From assembly GCF_004331485.1 (NCBI RefSeq), contig NZ_SJKD01000007.1, forward strand, positions 478,314 to 542,313: 64,000 nt of DNA, written 5' to 3'. The notes beneath the pieces were generated by a model, which saw only the letters and a list, made by a program, of their open reading frames with translations, was not told the origin of the DNA and made no database searches. The translations under genes were made by a program, and so were the position numbers. Source of the DNA: Kribbella capetownensis (GTDB lineage Bacteria > Actinomycetota > Actinomycetes > Propionibacteriales > Kribbellaceae). Numbering within the stretch: position 1 is the stretch's first letter; the number at the start of each line of letters is the position of its first letter. Of this stretch, positions 43,272 to 52,564 are shown in pieces.

Positions 43272-45824
43272 TCAGAGCCGGGCCAGCAGCTCCTCGACCC
43301 GCATCGACCGGCCGGCCCGGCGGTGGTCCTCCCACTCCGCCCGCGACATCACGCCGTTGATGAGGGCAACCGCCTCCTCGAGTTCCTCTTCCAGGTAGGG
43401 GTTCACGATCCCCAGCCGCTCGCCCATCGCCTCCTCGGCACCGAACAGGTGCGCGGCCCCGACCGGATCGCCTTCCCGGATCAGGATGTTCATCGCCGTG
43501 TTGGCGAACGCCAGGGTGAGACTCGGGCTTCCCATGGCGAGGATGGTCCTGGCCAGCTGACGGACCAGTTCGCCCGCCTCGGCGACACGGCCGGCGACCA
43601 CCAGCAGGAAGGCCAGGTTCTGCCCCTGTACGGCGGCTTCGTACACGTCACCGAGCGTCTCGTAGAGCCCGATCGACTCGCGCAGCAGCGCCTCGGCGCG
43701 CTCGAGCCGGTCCAGTTCCTCCTCGATGCCACCCAAGTTGCCGAGAACCCGGGCCAGCCGGCTCTTGTCATCCAGGTGGCGATGCAACTCGAGCGCTTCC
43801 TCGAGAGTGCGTTCGGCCGCGTGCACCTCACCTTGCTGGCGTTGCGCCGTACCGACGAGGGTCAGGGCGAACGCGATGCCGGGACGGTCGTCCAGGGCTC
43901 TGGACATCTCGAGACTTCGCTGCGCGATCTCGTGGGCCTGATCGGTTTCGCCCTGGAGGAGAAGGAGATTGCCGAGGCCGCGCAGGCAGGCGGCGAGGTC
44001 CGCCGACGGATGGGCGGTCTGCGCGACGACCTGCTCGTGCCACCGCCGGCTCTCGGCGATGTAACCGGCCATCAGCCAGGCCCAGCCCAGGGCGGCGCAG
44101 AGGCGACGGCTCGTCGGAATGTCGGCCGAGGTCGACCAGGTCAGCGCGGCGCGGAAGTTGTCGAACTCGGACTCGGCCAGTTCGAGGGCCGTGTTGTGCC
44201 GGGATTCCCGCAGGGCTTGGAGATTCTCGGCGACGCCGGTGTAGTACGACGCGTGGGCCGCACGCACCGCATCGGCCTCGTCGGTGGCCTCCAGTTCGTC
44301 GCCGGCGTAGTGGCGGATCGTCTGCAGCAACTCGATCCGGCTGCGCCCCTCCGGACCTTCGGAGATCGTGATCAGGTTGGCGTCGTTGAGCTCCGCGACC
44401 GCGTCGAGCGGATCCTCGGCATCGCATGCGACGGCGGTGATCGCGGCGAGGTCGGCGCCGCCGGAGAAGACGGCGAGGCGGCGAAAGATGCGGCGATGCT
44501 CCGGACTGAGGAGCCCGTACGACCACGCGATCGTGTCCCGCAACGTCCGCTGCCGGTCCGGTGTGACGCTGCTCGTGGAGGCGATGTCGAGCCTCTGGTC
44601 GACACGACTGAGCAACTCGCTGACGCTGAGCACACGAACGCGCGGAGCACACAACTCAATGGCCAGCGGCAGCCCGTCGAGGTGACGGCAGATGGCCACC
44701 ACGTCCCCGACATTGCCCGGGCCGAGAGTGAATCGGGGCTGAACCGCCTGCGCGCGTTGGACGAACAGCTGTACGGCGGGCGAATCCTCTGCGGCCGCGT
44801 CCAGCGGCATCACCGGATGCTGATGCTCGGCCATCAGTCCGAGCGGCCGCCGTGACGTCGCGATGACTTCGACCTGCGGCGCCCGTTCGATGATCTGGGC
44901 AACGACCGTGGCAGCGCCGTCCACCTGCTCCAGGTTGTCGAGGACCAGCAACAGCGAACGATGCGCCAGGTACGACGTCAGCCGCGCGGGACTGCGCTCG
45001 CGCGGGGGTACGTCGAGGACCTCGGCGATCGACGTCCACATCACCTGCTCCGACGTCACTGCGGCGAGCGGTACGAAGTACACGCCACCGGGGAACTGGT
45101 TCGTCAGCTCGGCGGCCACGGACATCGCGAGTCGCGTCTTGCCCGCACCGCCGGGTCCGGTGAGCGTGACCAGCCGGATCTCCGGTTGCCGGATCAGCCC
45201 GGTCAGGCGCGCGAGGTCGGGATCCCTTCCCAGCAAGGGATTCGCGGGCACCGGCAGGCTGCTCGCCATGCCGACAGTGCGCGGTGGTGGGAAGTCCTGG
45301 TCGAGGCCGGCGACCGTCACCTGGAAGAGGCGCTCGGGCTCGGGAATGTCCTTCAGGTGATGCCTGCCGAGATCCCGCAACGACGCACCCTGGGGAAGTT
45401 GCGCGATGTCGCCGGTCGCGGCGGAGATCACCACCTGACCGCCGTGCGCGGACCCCGCGATCCGCGCCGCCAGGTGGACGTCCATGCCCCAGTAGTCGTC
45501 CTCGTACACGCCCGGGGTCCCGGTGTGGATCCCCATCCGCACCCGTAACCGCTCCCCGCCCGGCCACCGGTTCCCCGCCAGCCGCCGCTGCCCCTCGACC
45601 GCCGCCCCGACCGCGCTGTCAGCCGTCGGGAAGACCACGAAGAAGCTGTCCCCCTCGGTGCCGAGCTCGATCCCGCCGTACTCGTCCCACACCCCGCGCA
45701 GGATCCGGCGATGCCCCTTCAACGCCTCGAGGTACTGCTCCCCCAACCGGCGCAGGAGCATGGTCGAGCCCTCGATGTCCGTGAACACCATCGAGACCGT
45801 CCCTGCCGGCAATCCCCCACCCAC
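43272..45824 (-). CDS. Adenylate/guanylate cyclase-domain, NB-ARC ATPase and TPR protein
   Basis: 850 residues in three parts. N-terminal class III cyclase domain (about 1-165): SMVFTDIEGSTMLLRRLG and GTEGDSFFVVFPTADSA hold both metal Asp residues, and GMDVHLAARIAGSAHGGQV is the C-terminal side. Central STAND/NB-ARC ATPase: Walker A LTGPGGAGKTRLAMSVAAE, Walker B LLLVLDNLEQV. C-terminal helical TPR-like repeats (RSLEMSRALDDRPGIAFALT and similar). No LuxR HTH is visible. It may make a cyclic nucleotide under control of the ATPase switch. Start GTG 45824 gives the family's usual N-terminus. Confidence 0.88.
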   Translation of the reverse strand: MGGGLPAGTVSMVFTDIEGSTMLLRRLGEQYLEALKGHRRILRGVWDEYGGIELGTEGDSFFVVFPTADSAVGAAVEGQRRLAGNRWPGGERLRVRMGIHTGTPGVYEDDYWGMDVHLAARIAGSAHGGQVVISAATGDIAQLPQGASLRDLGRHHLKDIPEPERLFQVTVAGLDQDFPPPRTVGMASSLPVPANPLLGRDPDLARLTGLIRQPEIRLVTLTGPGGAGKTRLAMSVAAELTNQFPGGVYFVPLAAVTSEQVMWTSIAEVLDVPPRERSPARLTSYLAHRSLLLVLDNLEQVDGAATVVAQIIERAPQVEVIATSRRPLGLMAEHQHPVMPLDAAAEDSPAVQLFVQRAQAVQPRFTLGPGNVGDVVAICRHLDGLPLAIELCAPRVRVLSVSELLSRVDQRLDIASTSSVTPDRQRTLRDTIAWSYGLLSPEHRRIFRRLAVFSGGADLAAITAVACDAEDPLDAVAELNDANLITISEGPEGRSRIELLQTIRHYAGDELEATDEADAVRAAHASYYTGVAENLQALRESRHNTALELAESEFDNFRAALTWSTSADIPTSRRLCAALGWAWLMAGYIAESRRWHEQVVAQTAHPSADLAACLRGLGNLLLLQGETDQAHEIAQRSLEMSRALDDRPGIAFALTLVGTAQRQQGEVHAAERTLEEALELHRHLDDKSRLARVLGNLGGIEEELDRLERAEALLRESIGLYETLGDVYEAAVQGQNLAFLLVVAGRVAEAGELVRQLARTILAMGSPSLTLAFANTAMNILIREGDPVGAAHLFGAEEAMGERLGIVNPYLEEELEEAVALINGVMSRAEWEDHRRAGRSMRVEELLARL

Positions 45825-45998
45825 ACCGCCAGTCTCGACCCCCGGGTCGCGCCACGTCGAGAACCATCGTGGCCTTCGTTTTGTGGATGGGCCCTTCGCC
45901 ACCGTCGTTGCCGCCGTACCGTCCGGCGCGAGACGGTAGACAGGCACCGCCGGAAACCCCCCACTCCGGCATTGCATTGTGCTTGGCCGCACAATTCA

Positions 45999-46035
45999 GA
46001 AGAGCCCGTCGCATCCCCCCGCGGTCGGGCTCTTC
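45999..46035 (-). terminator. Terminator of the sigma factor operon
   Basis: GAAGAGCCCG (45999-46008) pairs with CGGGCTCTTC (46026-46035), just past the stop at 46043 on the minus strand; no long T run follows. Confidence 0.65.
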
Positions 46036-46042
46036 GTCTGTC

Positions 46043-46768
46043 TCAGCGGTGCGCGGCGACGTACTCGCCCTGGCCCGGATACCGGAACTTGACCACGGCT
46101 CCCGGGATCGGTCCGGGCCACGGGGACAGTTCGACCCGACGGTAGGCGTAGAAGCCGTTCTTGACCGTCGCGACCCCGACATGACCGTCGTCCGTCTGGA
46201 CAGTGACCTTCGGAGTGCCCTGGACGACGCCGAACACGGTCGTCACGCTGGCCGGTCCGGTGACTCCGCGCCCCTCGGCGGCGGACTTCCGCAGTACGAC
46301 GCCCTGCACGGAGCCGCCGGGTACGACCGACTCGCCGGCGCCGTTGCCCCACTCGGTCGTGCAGAACGCGACGACCTTGGGGTCGGCCGGGGACCGGCGT
46401 ACGACGGACATGCCGAACGTGTCCCGGACGTCGACCACGACCGGCCAGCTCCAGGCCGAGACAGTGTCGCCGTTGGACTTGGTGCAGAGTCCGGTGCTGC
46501 CGCCTGCAGGGACGACCAGCTTCGCCGGCCTCTGCCCCTGCGTCGTGGCAGGTGCCGCGGGCGGCGTGGACGAGCGTTCCCGGGCGTCGACGGCGACGGT
46601 GGTGGCGCCGGCGATGACGACGACCGCCGCGGCGGCGGCGATCGAGGCCATGATCCGGCGCTTGCGCACATCCCGGCGACCGGCGCGCAGCAGACCGTCC
46701 ACGTTCGGGACGTACGGCGCCTCCCGGTCGGTTGCCTCGGTCATCAAGTCTTTGAGTTCGCTGGTCAT
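46043..46768 (-). CDS. Membrane protein coupled to SigE-type sigma factor
   Basis: 241 residues: a cytoplasmic N-terminus (TSELKDLMTEATDREAPYVPNVDGLLRAGRRDVRKRR), one membrane helix (IMASIAAAAAVVVIAGATTVAV) and an extracellular domain. The ATG overlaps the sigma gene stop as ATGA and has GGGAGG upstream. Position and topology suit an anti-sigma factor or sensor, but no ZAS zinc motif (HxxxCxxC) is present, so that role is inferred only. Confidence 0.7.
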   Translation of the reverse strand: MTSELKDLMTEATDREAPYVPNVDGLLRAGRRDVRKRRIMASIAAAAAVVVIAGATTVAVDARERSSTPPAAPATTQGQRPAKLVVPAGGSTGLCTKSNGDTVSAWSWPVVVDVRDTFGMSVVRRSPADPKVVAFCTTEWGNGAGESVVPGGSVQGVVLRKSAAEGRGVTGPASVTTVFGVVQGTPKVTVQTDDGHVGVATVKNGFYAYRRVELSPWPGPIPGAVVKFRYPGQGEYVAAHR

Positions 46769-47295
46769 ATCAGCCTCCCGGTTCCGGCGAGGTTGAGGTC
46801 GGCCAGGGCTGGATGCACCCGGAGCTTGTCCAGGGCACGCATCGTCTGGCTCTTCACGGTCCCGGGGCGGCAGCCCAGGACTTCGGCGGTCTCGTCGACG
46901 GAGAGTTCGTCGAAGTACCGCAGGACGACGCAGGCCCGCTGCCGAGCGGGAAGCTCGGCCAGCGCCTGCATGATCATGATCCGGCTCTCGAGTACGTCGA
47001 GCGGATCGGCGGGATCGGCCTCGGCGGCGAAGTAGCCGTCGCCCCCGACGACCTCGGTGCTCGACCGGCGACGGAGTCCGTCCAGGGTGGTGCAGACCAC
47101 CACCTTGCGGGCGTAGGCGCCGACGCCGCCCTTGCGCTGCAGCCGGGGCCACATCCGGTACATCCGGATCAGCGCCTCCTGCGTCGCGTCCTCGGCCCGG
47201 CGGCGGTCACCGCACAGCAGGTACGCCGTACGGCACAGAGCGTTCGCGTGATGGGTGACGAAGTCGACGTACTCGCTCTCGGCCTCGCTGTTCAC
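46765..47295 (-). CDS. SigE-family ECF RNA polymerase sigma factor
   Basis: 176 residues: region 2 (YVDFVTHHANALCRTAYLLCGDRRRAEDATQEALIRMYRMW in part) and region 4 (ALAELPARQRACVVLRYFDEL with SVDETAEVLGCRPGTVKSQTMRAL). These are the marks of the actinobacterial SigE (SigE50-like) family. GTG 47295 is preferred over 47301 since AGGAGG lies 5 bp before it. It is co-translated with the following membrane protein. Confidence 0.92.
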   Translation of the reverse strand: MNSEAESEYVDFVTHHANALCRTAYLLCGDRRRAEDATQEALIRMYRMWPRLQRKGGVGAYARKVVVCTTLDGLRRRSSTEVVGGDGYFAAEADPADPLDVLESRIMIMQALAELPARQRACVVLRYFDELSVDETAEVLGCRPGTVKSQTMRALDKLRVHPALADLNLAGTGRLI

Positions 47296-47365
47296 GCTCA
47301 CCTCCTGGCACGGTGCACTGTCCCGGTATCAACGCATCGGCGCCGGCATCGGGTTGCACGGCCGA

Positions 47366-48106
47366 TCAGCGATTCGTGACCTCGAAGGCTACGACAGCCG
47401 CGGCGACCGCGACGTTCAGGGACTCGACACCGGCGTGCAGCGGGATCTGGAGGTCGGAGTCGGTCGACACGGTGATGCCGTTGGTCTCGCCGCCGAGGAC
47501 GTAGACGGCGCGCGGCGCGAGCTCGGCCTTGAACAGGGAGTCGTGCGAGCGGGCGGACAGGCCGTACACGTGGTAGCCGGCCGTGCGCAGCAGGTCGACG
47601 GCCGCTTTCGCGGTCGAGGTGTTCACGATCGGGGCCTGGAACGCGATCCCGGCCGACGCCTTGATCACCAGCGGACCGACGTGCGGTGTCCCGGCGCGCG
47701 GCAGGATCACGCCGTCGAAGCCGGCGCCGGTCGCGGTCCGCAGGATCATCCCGACGTTGCCCGGGTTCGTGACGCCGTCCAGCAGGAAGACGTTCGTCGG
47801 GCGGCCGCCGCGCGCCCGGACGAACTCCTCCAGCGGCGTCATCCGCGGCGCGTCCACGTCCGCGACCACACCCTGGTCGTGCTTGCCGTTCCCGGCCAGC
47901 CACTTCACCCGGCTCGCCGTCGCGCGCTCGACCGGCGTCCCGTACTTGTCGGCCGCGCGCAGGATCTCCTGCAGCGAACCCCCGGTGGCGTTGTCCGCCA
48001 CCACCACCTTCGCCACCGACAGCGCGGGATCGTGCAGCGCCTCGAGCACAGGCTTGCGCCCGTAGATCGTGATCCACTTGTCCCGCGGTGACCTCTTCGA
48101 ATCCAC
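47366..48106 (-). CDS. TrmH/SpoU-family RNA 2'-O-methyltransferase
   Basis: 246 residues. An N-terminal substrate domain (YGRKPVLEALHDPALSVAKVVVAD) precedes the SPOUT knot domain with FLLDGVTNPGNVGMILRTA (motif 1), VYVLGGETNGI (motif 2) and IPLHAGVESLNVAVAAAVVAFE (motif 3), including the catalytic Arg and Ser/Asn. It would methylate a ribose in rRNA or tRNA; the exact site is not decidable. Confidence 0.92.
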   Translation of the reverse strand: MDSKRSPRDKWITIYGRKPVLEALHDPALSVAKVVVADNATGGSLQEILRAADKYGTPVERATASRVKWLAGNGKHDQGVVADVDAPRMTPLEEFVRARGGRPTNVFLLDGVTNPGNVGMILRTATGAGFDGVILPRAGTPHVGPLVIKASAGIAFQAPIVNTSTAKAAVDLLRTAGYHVYGLSARSHDSLFKAELAPRAVYVLGGETNGITVSTDSDLQIPLHAGVESLNVAVAAAVVAFEVTNR

Positions 48107-48124
48107 CCGCTTACGGTACGCCGT

Positions 48125-48418
48125 TCAGCCGGCCGGGTTCGTCGCCTTCCCGTCCAGCCACAAGGTGTCCGACGGGTCCCGGTGGGTGCCCGAGCTGCCG
48201 ACGTGCTTGTCGCTGATCCCCGGGCCGTTCTTGATCACGTGCACCAGCGCCATCGCGTGCCCGCGGCCGAGGTCGTAGTCGGCCTTCAGCCAGTCGCAGA
48301 TCACGCCGGCCTTCACGCCCGGAGCGTCGTACCCGCGCTCCTTCGCCTGGTCGACCAGCGCCCGCGGGGTCTGGCCGGTCTTCTCCTCGATCTTGTCCAA
48401 GTACGCCTGGAACGACAT
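48125..48418 (-). CDS. DUF4287 domain protein
   Basis: 97 residues matching DUF4287: MSFQAYLDKIEEKTGQTP, then ALVDQAKERGY, GVICDWLKADYDLGRGHAMALVHVIKNG. It is a small helical protein common in actinobacteria and proteobacteria with no proven role. Start ATG 48418 is supported by GAGGAGG upstream. Confidence 0.85.
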   Translation of the reverse strand: MSFQAYLDKIEEKTGQTPRALVDQAKERGYDAPGVKAGVICDWLKADYDLGRGHAMALVHVIKNGPGISDKHVGSSGTHRDPSDTLWLDGKATNPAG

Positions 48419-48496
48419 CAGTGCAGCCTCCTCGTGACCGGCGCCTCCTGCGCCGTGCATCACTGCGTCGAGCGGCCGGGCCGGAAATCGACAGGG

Positions 48497-49264
48497 TCAC
48501 TCGTCGGAGTTCAGGCCGTACTTGCGCAGCGTCTCGTTGAGCTTGCCCTTGTTCTGCGCCTCGACCAGCTCGAGGGACAGCTGCCGCAGCTTGACGTTGG
48601 TGTCCTGCGAACAGCGCTTGAGTACGTCGAACGCCACCGTCGCGGTGACGCCGTACCGGTGCATCAGAACACCCTGGGCCTGACCGATGACCGTCCGCGT
48701 GCCGAGCGCCGTCCGCAACTGCTCGATCAGCGTCCGGCTGTCGTTGAAGAGCTGCACGTTGTCGAACGCGACCCCGGCGTGCATCGCGAAGAGCAGCACG
48801 ATGTCGTACGACGTACTGCCGAAGGCATCCGCCTTGTCCGAGAGCAGGCTGAACGCGGCTGCCGCGTCACCCGCGGCCGGCAGCGGAAGGAACACGCAGC
48901 TGCGGTAACCGGCGTTGATCGCGGCGGCGCTGAACTCGGGCCAGCGGTGATCGGCGGCCAGGTCGCCGATCCGGCGCGGCTCGCCGTACGTGAGGGCGTC
49001 GAACAGCGGGCCGCCGCCCTTGGTCAGCTGCTCGGCCAGCGTCGACCGGACCGGTTCGGCCATCGGGTCGGCGGTCTTGTGATGGCGCGCGACGATCTCG
49101 GCCGAGCCCTCCGCGAGCACCGTGATCACGGCCTCCTCGCAGTCCGGCACGGTCAGCACGACCCGGTGCACGAACCGGCCCAGCGTGGTCGGGACGTCAT
49201 CGTCCTCGACCAGCCGGCTCACTTCGGCCAATTCCTGCGCCAGCTCGAGAATCCCCTCACCCAT
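48497..49264 (-). CDS. GAF-ANTAR domain response regulator
   Basis: 255 residues. An N-terminal GAF sensory domain (GRFVHRVVLTVPDCEEAVITV to LLFAMHAGVAFDN) is joined to an ANTAR RNA-binding domain (LRTALGTRTVIGQAQGVLMHRYGVTATVAFDVLKRCSQDTNVKL). ANTAR proteins act as antiterminators by binding paired hexaloop hairpins; no such pair was recognised nearby. ATG 49264 follows CATGAT by 6 bp, so the mRNA may be leaderless. Divergent from a TetR gene. Confidence 0.9.
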   Translation of the reverse strand: MGEGILELAQELAEVSRLVEDDDVPTTLGRFVHRVVLTVPDCEEAVITVLAEGSAEIVARHHKTADPMAEPVRSTLAEQLTKGGGPLFDALTYGEPRRIGDLAADHRWPEFSAAAINAGYRSCVFLPLPAAGDAAAAFSLLSDKADAFGSTSYDIVLLFAMHAGVAFDNVQLFNDSRTLIEQLRTALGTRTVIGQAQGVLMHRYGVTATVAFDVLKRCSQDTNVKLRQLSLELVEAQNKGKLNETLRKYGLNSDE

Positions 49265-49325
49265 AGGACCATCATGCGCCTCCGTTTCTGGGTTCAGGAC
49301 CCCAGAAGCGGCTAGTCTCGATGAG

Positions 49326-49916
49326 GTGGACGATGGACTGACCCCGAAGGGCCGGGCGACCCGGGCCCGGATCCTCGCCGCCACGGCCGAACTGGTCCGG
49401 CGCAAGGGCGTCACGCAGACCCAGCTGGACGACGTACGCCGGGCTGCCGGCGTGAGCGGATCGCAGCTGACGCACTACTTCCACGACAAGCGGACGCTGA
49501 TCGACGACGTGATCGCTTGGCAGGCCGACGCCGTCGCGAACCACGAGCCGGCGCTCGACTCGTTCGCGGCCTGGCATCGCTGGGCCGACCAGATCGTCGC
49601 ACGGCACACCGGGCGGAAGTTCCAGGGTGGCTGCGATTTCGGCTCACTCGCCGGGCAACTGGTGGAGTCGAGCCCGCGGACGCGTTCCCACCTCGCCGAC
49701 GGGTACGGCCGCTGGCTCGACCGCTTTCGGCGCGACCTCGCTGCCATGCGTGACCAGGCGCTGCTTCGCGCCGACGCCGACCCGGATGCGCTGGCCCACA
49801 CCATGCTTGCGGCGATGCAGGGCGGCGTACTGCTGGCTCAGACCCTCCGCCGGCCGGAGCCGCTCCGGGACTCGCTCGACGCCGCCCTCGCCCGGCTCGA
49901 GTCCTACGCGCGTTGA
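49326..49916 (+). CDS. TetR-family transcriptional regulator
   Basis: 196 residues. Helix-turn-helix ATRARILAATAELVRRKGVTQTQLDDVRRAAGVSGSQLTHYFHDKRTLID. The C-terminal half (GGCDFGSLAGQLVESSPRTRSHLADGYGRW, AMQGGVLLAQTLRRPEPLRDSL) matches the TetR group with a tetracyclin-repressor-like C-domain found beside small-molecule enzymes. Start is GTG 49326. Its last 13 bp overlap the converging decarboxylase gene. Confidence 0.88.
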   Translation: MDDGLTPKGRATRARILAATAELVRRKGVTQTQLDDVRRAAGVSGSQLTHYFHDKRTLIDDVIAWQADAVANHEPALDSFAAWHRWADQIVARHTGRKFQGGCDFGSLAGQLVESSPRTRSHLADGYGRWLDRFRRDLAAMRDQALLRADADPDALAHTMLAAMQGGVLLAQTLRRPEPLRDSLDAALARLESYAR

Positions 49917-51286
49917 ACTTGGTCTCGGCACTGCAGTACAGCCGCCGCCGAGCGGTCGATGTCGGACTCGTCGGTCGTCCAGTTGGAGACCGAGATCCGC
50001 ATCGCCGCTTTGCCCTGCCAGGTGGTGCCCGACATCCAGCAGGTGCCTTCGTCCTGCACCGCGCGGACCACTCGCCGGGTCAGCTCGTCGTCGTCGTCGA
50101 AACGGACCAGCACCTGGTTGAGCACGACGTCGTTCAGTACGGCGACCCCATTGGCAGCCAACGTGTCCGCGAACCGCCGTGCCATCGCGTGACACCGATC
50201 GACGATCTCGGCGATCCCCGATCGCCCGAGGGCGCGGATGGCGGCGTACACGGCGAACCCGCGCGCCCGGCGGGAGAACTCCGGGTTGTAGTCCAGCGAG
50301 TCGCGTTCGCCGTTCTCGTCCTGGATCAGGTACGCCGCCCGGATGGACATGGCGGCGCGATGCGGCTCGGGGTGGGCGCAGAAGACGAGGCCGGAGTCGT
50401 ACGGGACGTTCAGCCACTTGTGCGCGTCGGTCGCCCAGGAATCGGCGCGGTCGATGCCGTCGACGAGACTTCGCAGCGTCGGGCTCACTGTGGCCCAGAT
50501 GCCGAAAGCACCGTCGACATGTACCCAGGCGCCTTTGTCGTGCGCGAGGTCGCAGATCGTCTTGACGGGATCGAAGGCGCCCGTGTTCACGTTGCCGGCT
50601 TGGGCGCAGACGATCTGCGGGCCGCCTTCTTGCAGCGCTTGGTGTAGTGCGTCGGCTCGCATCCGGCCCTGGTCGTCGACGGCGATCGGGACGATCGAAC
50701 TCGTGCCCAGGCCGAGGAACCGCAGGGCGCGGTCGATCGTGTCGTGGCGCTCTGCCCCGGCCAGCACTCGGATCGGGGGTGCGCCGATCAGGCCGTCGCG
50801 CTCGACGTCCCAGCCGACCCGCCGCAGTACCTCGTGCCGGGCAGCGGCCAGGCCGGTGAAGTTGGCCATCTGCGCGCCGGTGACGAAGCCGACCGACGTA
50901 CCTCTCGGCAGGCCGAACAGCTCGACCAGCCAGTCCGCCGTGACCTCCTCGACCACAGCCGCCGCGGGGGAGGCGGCGTACAGGCCGGCGTTCTGGTCCC
51001 AGGTCGTGGTGAGCCAGTCGGCGGCGAGCGACGCCGGGGTCGCGCCGCCGAACACGAAGCCGAAGAACCGGCCGCTGCCACTCGGCAACAGTCCGTCCTC
51101 GACTCCCTTCGCGAGGTGCGCGATCACGTCCCGAGGTTCGCTCGGTCCGGTCGGCAGTTCGCCGCCGAGTGCTTGCCGGAGCTCGGCCGCGGTCGCGCGC
51201 GGGCCTACCCGGCGCTCCGGCAGCCCGGCCAGGTACGTCGTCGCCCGCTCGTACGCCTCGCCGAGGGGCCCATCCCAATCCACCAT
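49904..51286 (-). CDS. Pyridoxal-phosphate-dependent group II decarboxylase
   Basis: 460 residues of the aromatic-L-amino-acid/glutamate decarboxylase family. The PLP lysine is Lys290 in SWATDAHKWLNVPYDSG, with the PLP-ring Asp in WVHVDGAFG (Asp258). FFGFVFGGATPASLAADWL and TGAQMANFTGLAAAR are typical. Substrate is unclear: aromatic amino acid, aspartate or a related compound. It is divergent from an MFS transporter, suggesting a decarboxylate-and-export pair. Confidence 0.9.
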   Translation of the reverse strand: MVDWDGPLGEAYERATTYLAGLPERRVGPRATAAELRQALGGELPTGPSEPRDVIAHLAKGVEDGLLPSGSGRFFGFVFGGATPASLAADWLTTTWDQNAGLYAASPAAAVVEEVTADWLVELFGLPRGTSVGFVTGAQMANFTGLAAARHEVLRRVGWDVERDGLIGAPPIRVLAGAERHDTIDRALRFLGLGTSSIVPIAVDDQGRMRADALHQALQEGGPQIVCAQAGNVNTGAFDPVKTICDLAHDKGAWVHVDGAFGIWATVSPTLRSLVDGIDRADSWATDAHKWLNVPYDSGLVFCAHPEPHRAAMSIRAAYLIQDENGERDSLDYNPEFSRRARGFAVYAAIRALGRSGIAEIVDRCHAMARRFADTLAANGVAVLNDVVLNQVLVRFDDDDELTRRVVRAVQDEGTCWMSGTTWQGKAAMRISVSNWTTDESDIDRSAAAVLQCRDQVQRA

Positions 51287-51309
51287 GCCTCTTTTGTACT
51301 GCGGGATCG

Positions 51310-51338
51310 TGTGACAACGCGTGTGACGGCACTACAGT
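51310..51338 (+). promoter_or_regulatory. Probable promoter of the MFS gene
   Basis: TGTGAC (51310-51315) and TACAGT (51333-51338) are spaced by 17 bp. GTGTGAC occurs twice (51309-51315 and 51321-51327), 12 bp apart, a possible direct-repeat operator in this divergent promoter. Confidence 0.45.
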
Positions 51339-51370
51339 TCGGGCAGGTCTGAGGGTCTGGAGGGACGCGG

Positions 51371-52564
51371 ATGGCGCGAGTGGTGACCGGGAGTCGCTGG
51401 GCGGCGATCGTCGGTTATTCCCTGGTCGGGGCGGCCACCCAGCTCGTCTGGCTCAACTTCGCGGGCGTGACCACCGTCGCGGCGGCGCACTACGGCGTCT
51501 CCGAGAGCGCGATCGGATGGCTCGCCCAGGTCTTCCCGCTGCTGTACGTCTTGCTGGCGCTCCCGTGCGGCCTGATCCTCGACCGGTGGTTCCGCTCTGG
51601 CCTGCTCTTGGGTGCTGCGCTGACCGCTCTTGGCGCCTGCCTGCGATTGATTGGGGACGACTTCGGCTGGCTGCTGGCCGGGCAGATCGTTGCCTCGATT
51701 GCCCAACCGCTCGTCCTGAACGCCGTCACCGGCATCACCGGCCGCTACCTCTCCCCCCGGCATCGTCCGACCGGTATTGCCGTGGGTACCGCCAGCATCT
51801 TCGCCGGCATGATGATCGCGTTCATCCTCGACGCCGTCTTCACCACCGGCGACTCCCTGTCGACCATGCTGACGGTGACCGCGATCTACTGTGTGGTCGC
51901 CGCCCTGATCCTAACCGTTGCCCTACGCAACGAAGGCCCACATGCCCCCGCGGCGGCTACCCCGTCGCCCGACCGGGGCGCTCTCGAGATCGCCTGGGGC
52001 GACCCTCTGATCCGCCGGCTCTGCGTCCTCGCGATCTTCCCGTTCGGCGTCTTCGTCGCCATGACCACCTTCGCCCAGGCCCTGCTGGAACCGGCTGGTG
52101 TCTCCGGCGGCACCGCCAGCACGATCCTCCTGATCACCGTCATCGCCGGCGTCCTCGGCAGCGCCATCATCCCGATCGTCGTGGTCCGGCGGAACGCCGA
52201 ATCCGCGCTCCTCGTGCTGAGCCTGACCGTCACCTCCATCGCCTGCATCGTGCTGGCGTTCGCCCCCGGAGTACTGACCGGTTTCCTCGCCATCACGCTC
52301 ATCGGCCTGCTCCTCCTGCCCGCTCTTCCGATCGTCCTCGAACTCGTCGAACGCCGTACCGGCGAAGCAGAAGGCACCGCCGCCGGCCTGATCTGGATGT
52401 CCGGCAACCTCGGCGGCCTCCTCGTCGCGACCGCCGTCGGTCTCCTCGTCGACCACCCGACTGCGGCCTTCCTCCTGATGGCGGTGATCCCGCTGATCGC
52501 CGTACCCGGTGCCCGTGCCCTGCGCCGGCCTATCGCCGAACTGCGAGCGCAGCCACAGCCGTAG
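51371..52564 (+). CDS. MFS transporter
   Basis: 397 residues with 12 predicted helices. The loop 2-3 motif reads PCGLILDRWFRSGLLLG, a variant of the MFS GxxxDRxGRR signature, and the second half repeats a similar fold (IVLELVERRTGEAEGTAAGLIWMSGNLGG). It resembles the cyanate/purine-like or FLVCR-like small-molecule MFS group; the cargo is unknown. Converges on and overlaps a second MFS gene by 35 bp. Confidence 0.87.
   Translation: MARVVTGSRWAAIVGYSLVGAATQLVWLNFAGVTTVAAAHYGVSESAIGWLAQVFPLLYVLLALPCGLILDRWFRSGLLLGAALTALGACLRLIGDDFGWLLAGQIVASIAQPLVLNAVTGITGRYLSPRHRPTGIAVGTASIFAGMMIAFILDAVFTTGDSLSTMLTVTAIYCVVAALILTVALRNEGPHAPAAATPSPDRGALEIAWGDPLIRRLCVLAIFPFGVFVAMTTFAQALLEPAGVSGGTASTILLITVIAGVLGSAIIPIVVVRRNAESALLVLSLTVTSIACIVLAFAPGVLTGFLAITLIGLLLLPALPIVLELVERRTGEAEGTAAGLIWMSGNLGGLLVATAVGLLVDHPTAAFLLMAVIPLIAVPGARALRRPIAELRAQPQP

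Noticed and set aside
46043..46768. Definite anti-sigma factor
   Set aside because: Position and membrane topology fit, but the zinc-binding His/Cys motif of ZAS proteins is absent, so the role is left open.
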